A program made the translations under genes and the position numbers. The notes beneath the pieces are model-generated. The model saw only the letters and a program-made list of their open reading frames with translations, ran no database searches and was not told where the DNA came from. This document shows positions 61,789 through 64,000 of a DNA stretch of 64,000 nt, one piece after another (the first letter of the stretch is position 1; each line of letters opens with the position of its first letter). The stretch comes from Methanooceanicella nereidis (lineage in GTDB: Archaea > Halobacteriota > Methanocellia > Methanocellales > Methanocellaceae): contig NZ_PGCK01000003.1 of the NCBI RefSeq assembly GCF_021023085.1, forward strand, positions 1 to 64,000, written 5' to 3'.

Positions 61789-62301
61789 TTAAATAGTCTC
61801 GCCATACTCTGCCGGTATGGTTATCCAGAATTTAGAATCGAGGCAGCTTTCAGCCCATATTATCTTATCTTCCTCGCTCCATCCGTTGGCATCAGCCAGA
61901 AAAGCCGCCTGCTCGTAGATCGCCCTGCGTTCCGATATTTCATGCGAATATTCTTTGTCGAGGAAATACGTGTTGTCATCCCCGGTATGCTTCGCTTCAT
62001 GAATAAGCACGCCTGCGAGCCATACGTATGAGGCGCTTATATCCTCCTCGTCTACATAGCAGATGCCCAGGTTATTGATACATGTGTATTTTTCTGTTGG
62101 CCTGATCTCCGTTATCCAGTGATTTACGGAAGAATAGCTATCCGGATAATTATTTTTTAGATATTCAAGGGCAAAGTTGACATTGCTCTTAAAATCCTCA
62201 TCGCCGTATATTACGGGCGCGCCGCTAGAATGGAACACCGTGTCTGATTGATAGGCCATGCTAATGCCTGCGGCAGAGATTATCGCCCCCGATAAAGCCA
62301 A
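61789..62301 (-). CDS. membrane-anchored protein with HExxH-like motif
   Basis: A protein of 170 aa or slightly more. One N-terminal helix precedes an outside domain with WLAGVLIHEAKHTGDDNTYF and a later HEISERRAIYEQAAFL. HEAKH followed by a downstream Glu-rich helix resembles a zincin metallopeptidase active site, but HExxH with Lys and so short a protein is not typical. Two cysteines (CINNLGICY) may form a disulfide. The start is unclear: the only near-cognate codon is TTG at 62301, yet the hydrophobic stretch continues in frame upstream (AGYFHALLIGLALSG) without an ATG, GTG or TTG before a stop. A sequencing error or an unusual start is possible. Confidence 0.55.
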   Translation of the reverse strand: MALSGAIISAAGISMAYQSDTVFHSSGAPVIYGDEDFKSNVNFALEYLKNNYPDSYSSVNHWITEIRPTEKYTCINNLGICYVDEEDISASYVWLAGVLIHEAKHTGDDNTYFLDKEYSHEISERRAIYEQAAFLADANGWSEEDKIIWAESCLDSKFWITIPAEYGETI

Positions 62302-62746
62302 ACCGATAAGCAGCGCATGGAAATAGCCAGCGCTGCTTATCCGCTCCCTGACAAGAAGAGCTATCTATATACCCCCAATTACTTACATTATTGCAATTAG
62401 TATATAATAATTATGTTCATTAAATCAGAAAATATAAGAATAAAATAACGTCCCCCTTAAAGCCTGTGATAAAAAATACTTGGATGGCGTTATGGTGTTT
62501 TTATTCTATTGACTATATCTATGAGGTCTATTTTTTAACCATGATCTCCAATGACAATTACTTAAGCTCCAAAAAACATGTATCTTAATTTATGTCCTCG
62601 AAAAAATTGTCATTTATCAATAAAATGCCCGGACAGGCCTTATTAAGCCTAAATCTTATACCTTTCTTAATAATGTTCCCATATTAACCCAAACCTTTTT
62701 ATTCTTGACAACGATTAGCATAGTATCATACGAATTGGAGGATAAG
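62302..62746. other. AT-rich intergenic region upstream of glyA
   Basis: About 445 bases between divergent genes with no convincing gene. The left end still codes in frame for part of the metallopeptidase-like protein's helix. TATA-like CTTTTTATT at about 62694-62702 is the likely glyA promoter; GGAGG at 62737-62741 is its ribosome site. Nothing else recognised. Confidence 0.45.
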
Positions 62747-64000
62747 GTGTTGAACCCGGACGTCAAGACTATAATCGATGCCGTAGAGGGGAGCCAGGAG
62801 CTCTTTAAATATTCGCTGCCCATGATAGCCAGCGAAAATATCACCAGCCCGATAGCAAGACAGGTATTATGTTCCGATCTCGGCCACAGGTACGCGGAGG
62901 GCCAGGTAGGGCACAGGTTCTACCAGGGATGCGGTTTTGTGGACGTAATAGAAGGAAAAGCTGTCGAGCTCTCAAAAGAGATCTTCAATGCGCCCCATGC
63001 TAATGTACAGCCAATATCGGGCGTTAACTGTAACATAGCAGCGTTCTTCGCGCTCACAAATCCCGGAGATAACATAATGGCACTTGCCGTGCCCTGCGGA
63101 GGCCACATAAGCCACGCAAAATATTCGGCCGCCGGCATCTGCGGATTAAAGGTTCACACTCATCCATACGACTACGACACGATGAACATCAATGTTGATA
63201 AGATGATCAATGACATCAGGCGCATAAAGCCGAAAGTCGTCGTGTTCGGAGCAAGCTTATTCTTATTCCCGCATCCCGTCAAGGAGGCAAGGGAAGTGTG
63301 CGACGAGGTAGGAGCGTCAATAGTGTATGACGGCGCACACGTACTCGGGCTGATAGCGGGAGGGGAGTTCCAGGACCCGCTGAAAGAGGGCGCGGACGTA
63401 TTGACCGGCAGCACCCATAAGACCTTCCCGGGACCGCAGGGCGGCATGATATTATGTAAGGAAAAATACGCGGCCGAGATAGACGAGGCAGTATTCCCGG
63501 GCACAGTGAGCAACTTCCACTTACATCATAAGGCGGCTCTCGCGATCACGCTCGCGGAGATGAAACAGTTCGGAAAGGACTATGCGAGGCAGATAGTCAA
63601 GAACGCGCAGGCGCTGGGAGCGTACATGGATGACATGGGCTTCAACGTCCTCTGTAAGGACCTCGGATACACTAAGTCCCATCAGGTCGCAGTCGACGTA
63701 TCAAAGATCGGCGGCGGAAGCGTTATAGCGCAAGACCTTGAAAGAGCGAACATCATCGCCAACAAGAATTTATTCCCGTGGGACGATGTACATACCACGG
63801 ACAATCCGTCAGGATTACGTCTCGGCACGCAGGAACTGACCAGGCTCGGGATGAAGGAGCCTGAGATGAAAGAAGTGGCCAGGTTTATCAAGAGAGTAGC
63901 CATCGATAAAGAGGAACCCGAAAAGGTTAAAAAGGATGTAGTACTCTTTAAGTCTCAGTATCAAACAGTTAAATACTGTTTCGATGGCGAAGGTGCCTAT
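62747..64000 (+). CDS. glyA: serine hydroxymethyltransferase, archaeal type (3' end outside window)
   Basis: PLP enzyme interconverting serine and glycine with a C1 carrier (tetrahydromethanopterin-type in methanogens). 418 codons are open to the last base with no stop, so only a few residues are missing. Seen are [66 protein letters not shown], the Schiff-base lysine in [16 protein letters not shown], and [14 protein letters not shown]. Start is GTG 62747 or TTG 62750; GGAGG lies 5 or 8 bases before. It runs off the right edge. Confidence 0.93.
   Translation, partial: MLNPDVKTIIDAVEGSQELFKYSLPMIASENITSPIARQVLCSDLGHRYAEGQVGHRFYQGCGFVDVIEGKAVELSKEIFNAPHANVQPISGVNCNIAAFFALTNPGDNIMALAVPCGGHISHAKYSAAGICGLKVHTHPYDYDTMNINVDKMINDIRRIKPKVVVFGASLFLFPHPVKEAREVCDEVGASIVYDGAHVLGLIAGGEFQDPLKEGADVLTGSTHKTFPGPQGGMILCKEKYAAEIDEAVFPGTVSNFHLHHKAALAITLAEMKQFGKDYARQIVKNAQALGAYMDDMGFNVLCKDLGYTKSHQVAVDVSKIGGGSVIAQDLERANIIANKNLFPWDDVHTTDNPSGLRLGTQELTRLGMKEPEMKEVARFIKRVAIDKEEPEKVKKDVVLFKSQYQTVKYCFDGEGAY

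Overview
The window is from a methanogenic euryarchaeon, most like the Methanocellales (Methanocella) or a close relative in the Methanomicrobia. The evidence is a one-domain archaeal histone, an archaeal replication factor C large subunit with a C-terminal PCNA-binding motif, methanogenesis marker protein 2, the NrpR nitrogen regulator with a DUF2124 partner, short archaeal PurA, archaeal-type serine hydroxymethyltransferase, many TATA-led promoters with little or no leader, and GGAGG/GGTGATC ribosome sites. Placement below order is inference. I found no rRNA, tRNA or CRISPR array.

Layout. 0.1-5.1 kb: a cysteine-type arylsulfatase, a cation exchanger with a UspA protein, and a ChrB-like protein with a palindrome over its start. 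5.2-5.8 kb looks decayed. 5.8-11 kb: TetR regulator, SAM methyltransferase and an ABC-2 exporter with two paralogous permeases, followed by an aminotransferase. 12.4-17 kb: a cysteine-cluster protein, a DUF389 membrane protein, and a TetR / radical SAM / 4Fe-4S operon whose TATA box lies between two copies of a perfect palindrome. 17.2-21.5 kb: Dps-like ferritin, ZIP transporter, RfcL and methanogenesis marker 2, the last joined directly to an isocitrate dehydrogenase family gene. 23.2-24.6 kb: an enzyme of the homocitrate / Re-citrate synthase family, which with the dehydrogenase suggests an oxidative half-TCA route to 2-oxoglutarate.

25-37.4 kb: TrmB regulator divergent from a sodium:solute symporter with a 40-residue accessory peptide, isochorismatase-like hydrolase, phosphoglycerate kinase, DUF362 ferredoxin, two-subunit ADP-forming acetyl-CoA synthetase, and a complete biotin ECF transporter operon (bioY-ecfA-ecfA-ecfT) behind a BirA-type operator. 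37.5-45.6 kb: RCC1-repeat surface protein, BirA, a secreted cysteine-rich protein, and a lactate-type cluster (GlcD/GlcF oxidase and LarA-family racemase). 45.8-49.3 kb: purA, a Trm112-like zinc protein, a small membrane protein and pyrG.

50.3-64 kb: TerB-like protein, nrpR-DUF2124, a large PAS/GAF histidine kinase with two V4R-like small proteins, a surface protein, an XRE-CBS regulator, a small cysteine-rich protein, histone, an Lrp-aminotransferase operon, a putative metallopeptidase-like membrane protein, and glyA running off the right edge.

The most unusual non-coding feature is a family of large intergenic inverted repeats built from short modules of the CCACGAAG/CACGAAGG type, present at three loci (22.6-23.1, 49.4-50.2 and 58.8 kb). 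Each has the same head-to-head design around an AT-rich centre, with arms expanded to different degrees by tandem duplication.
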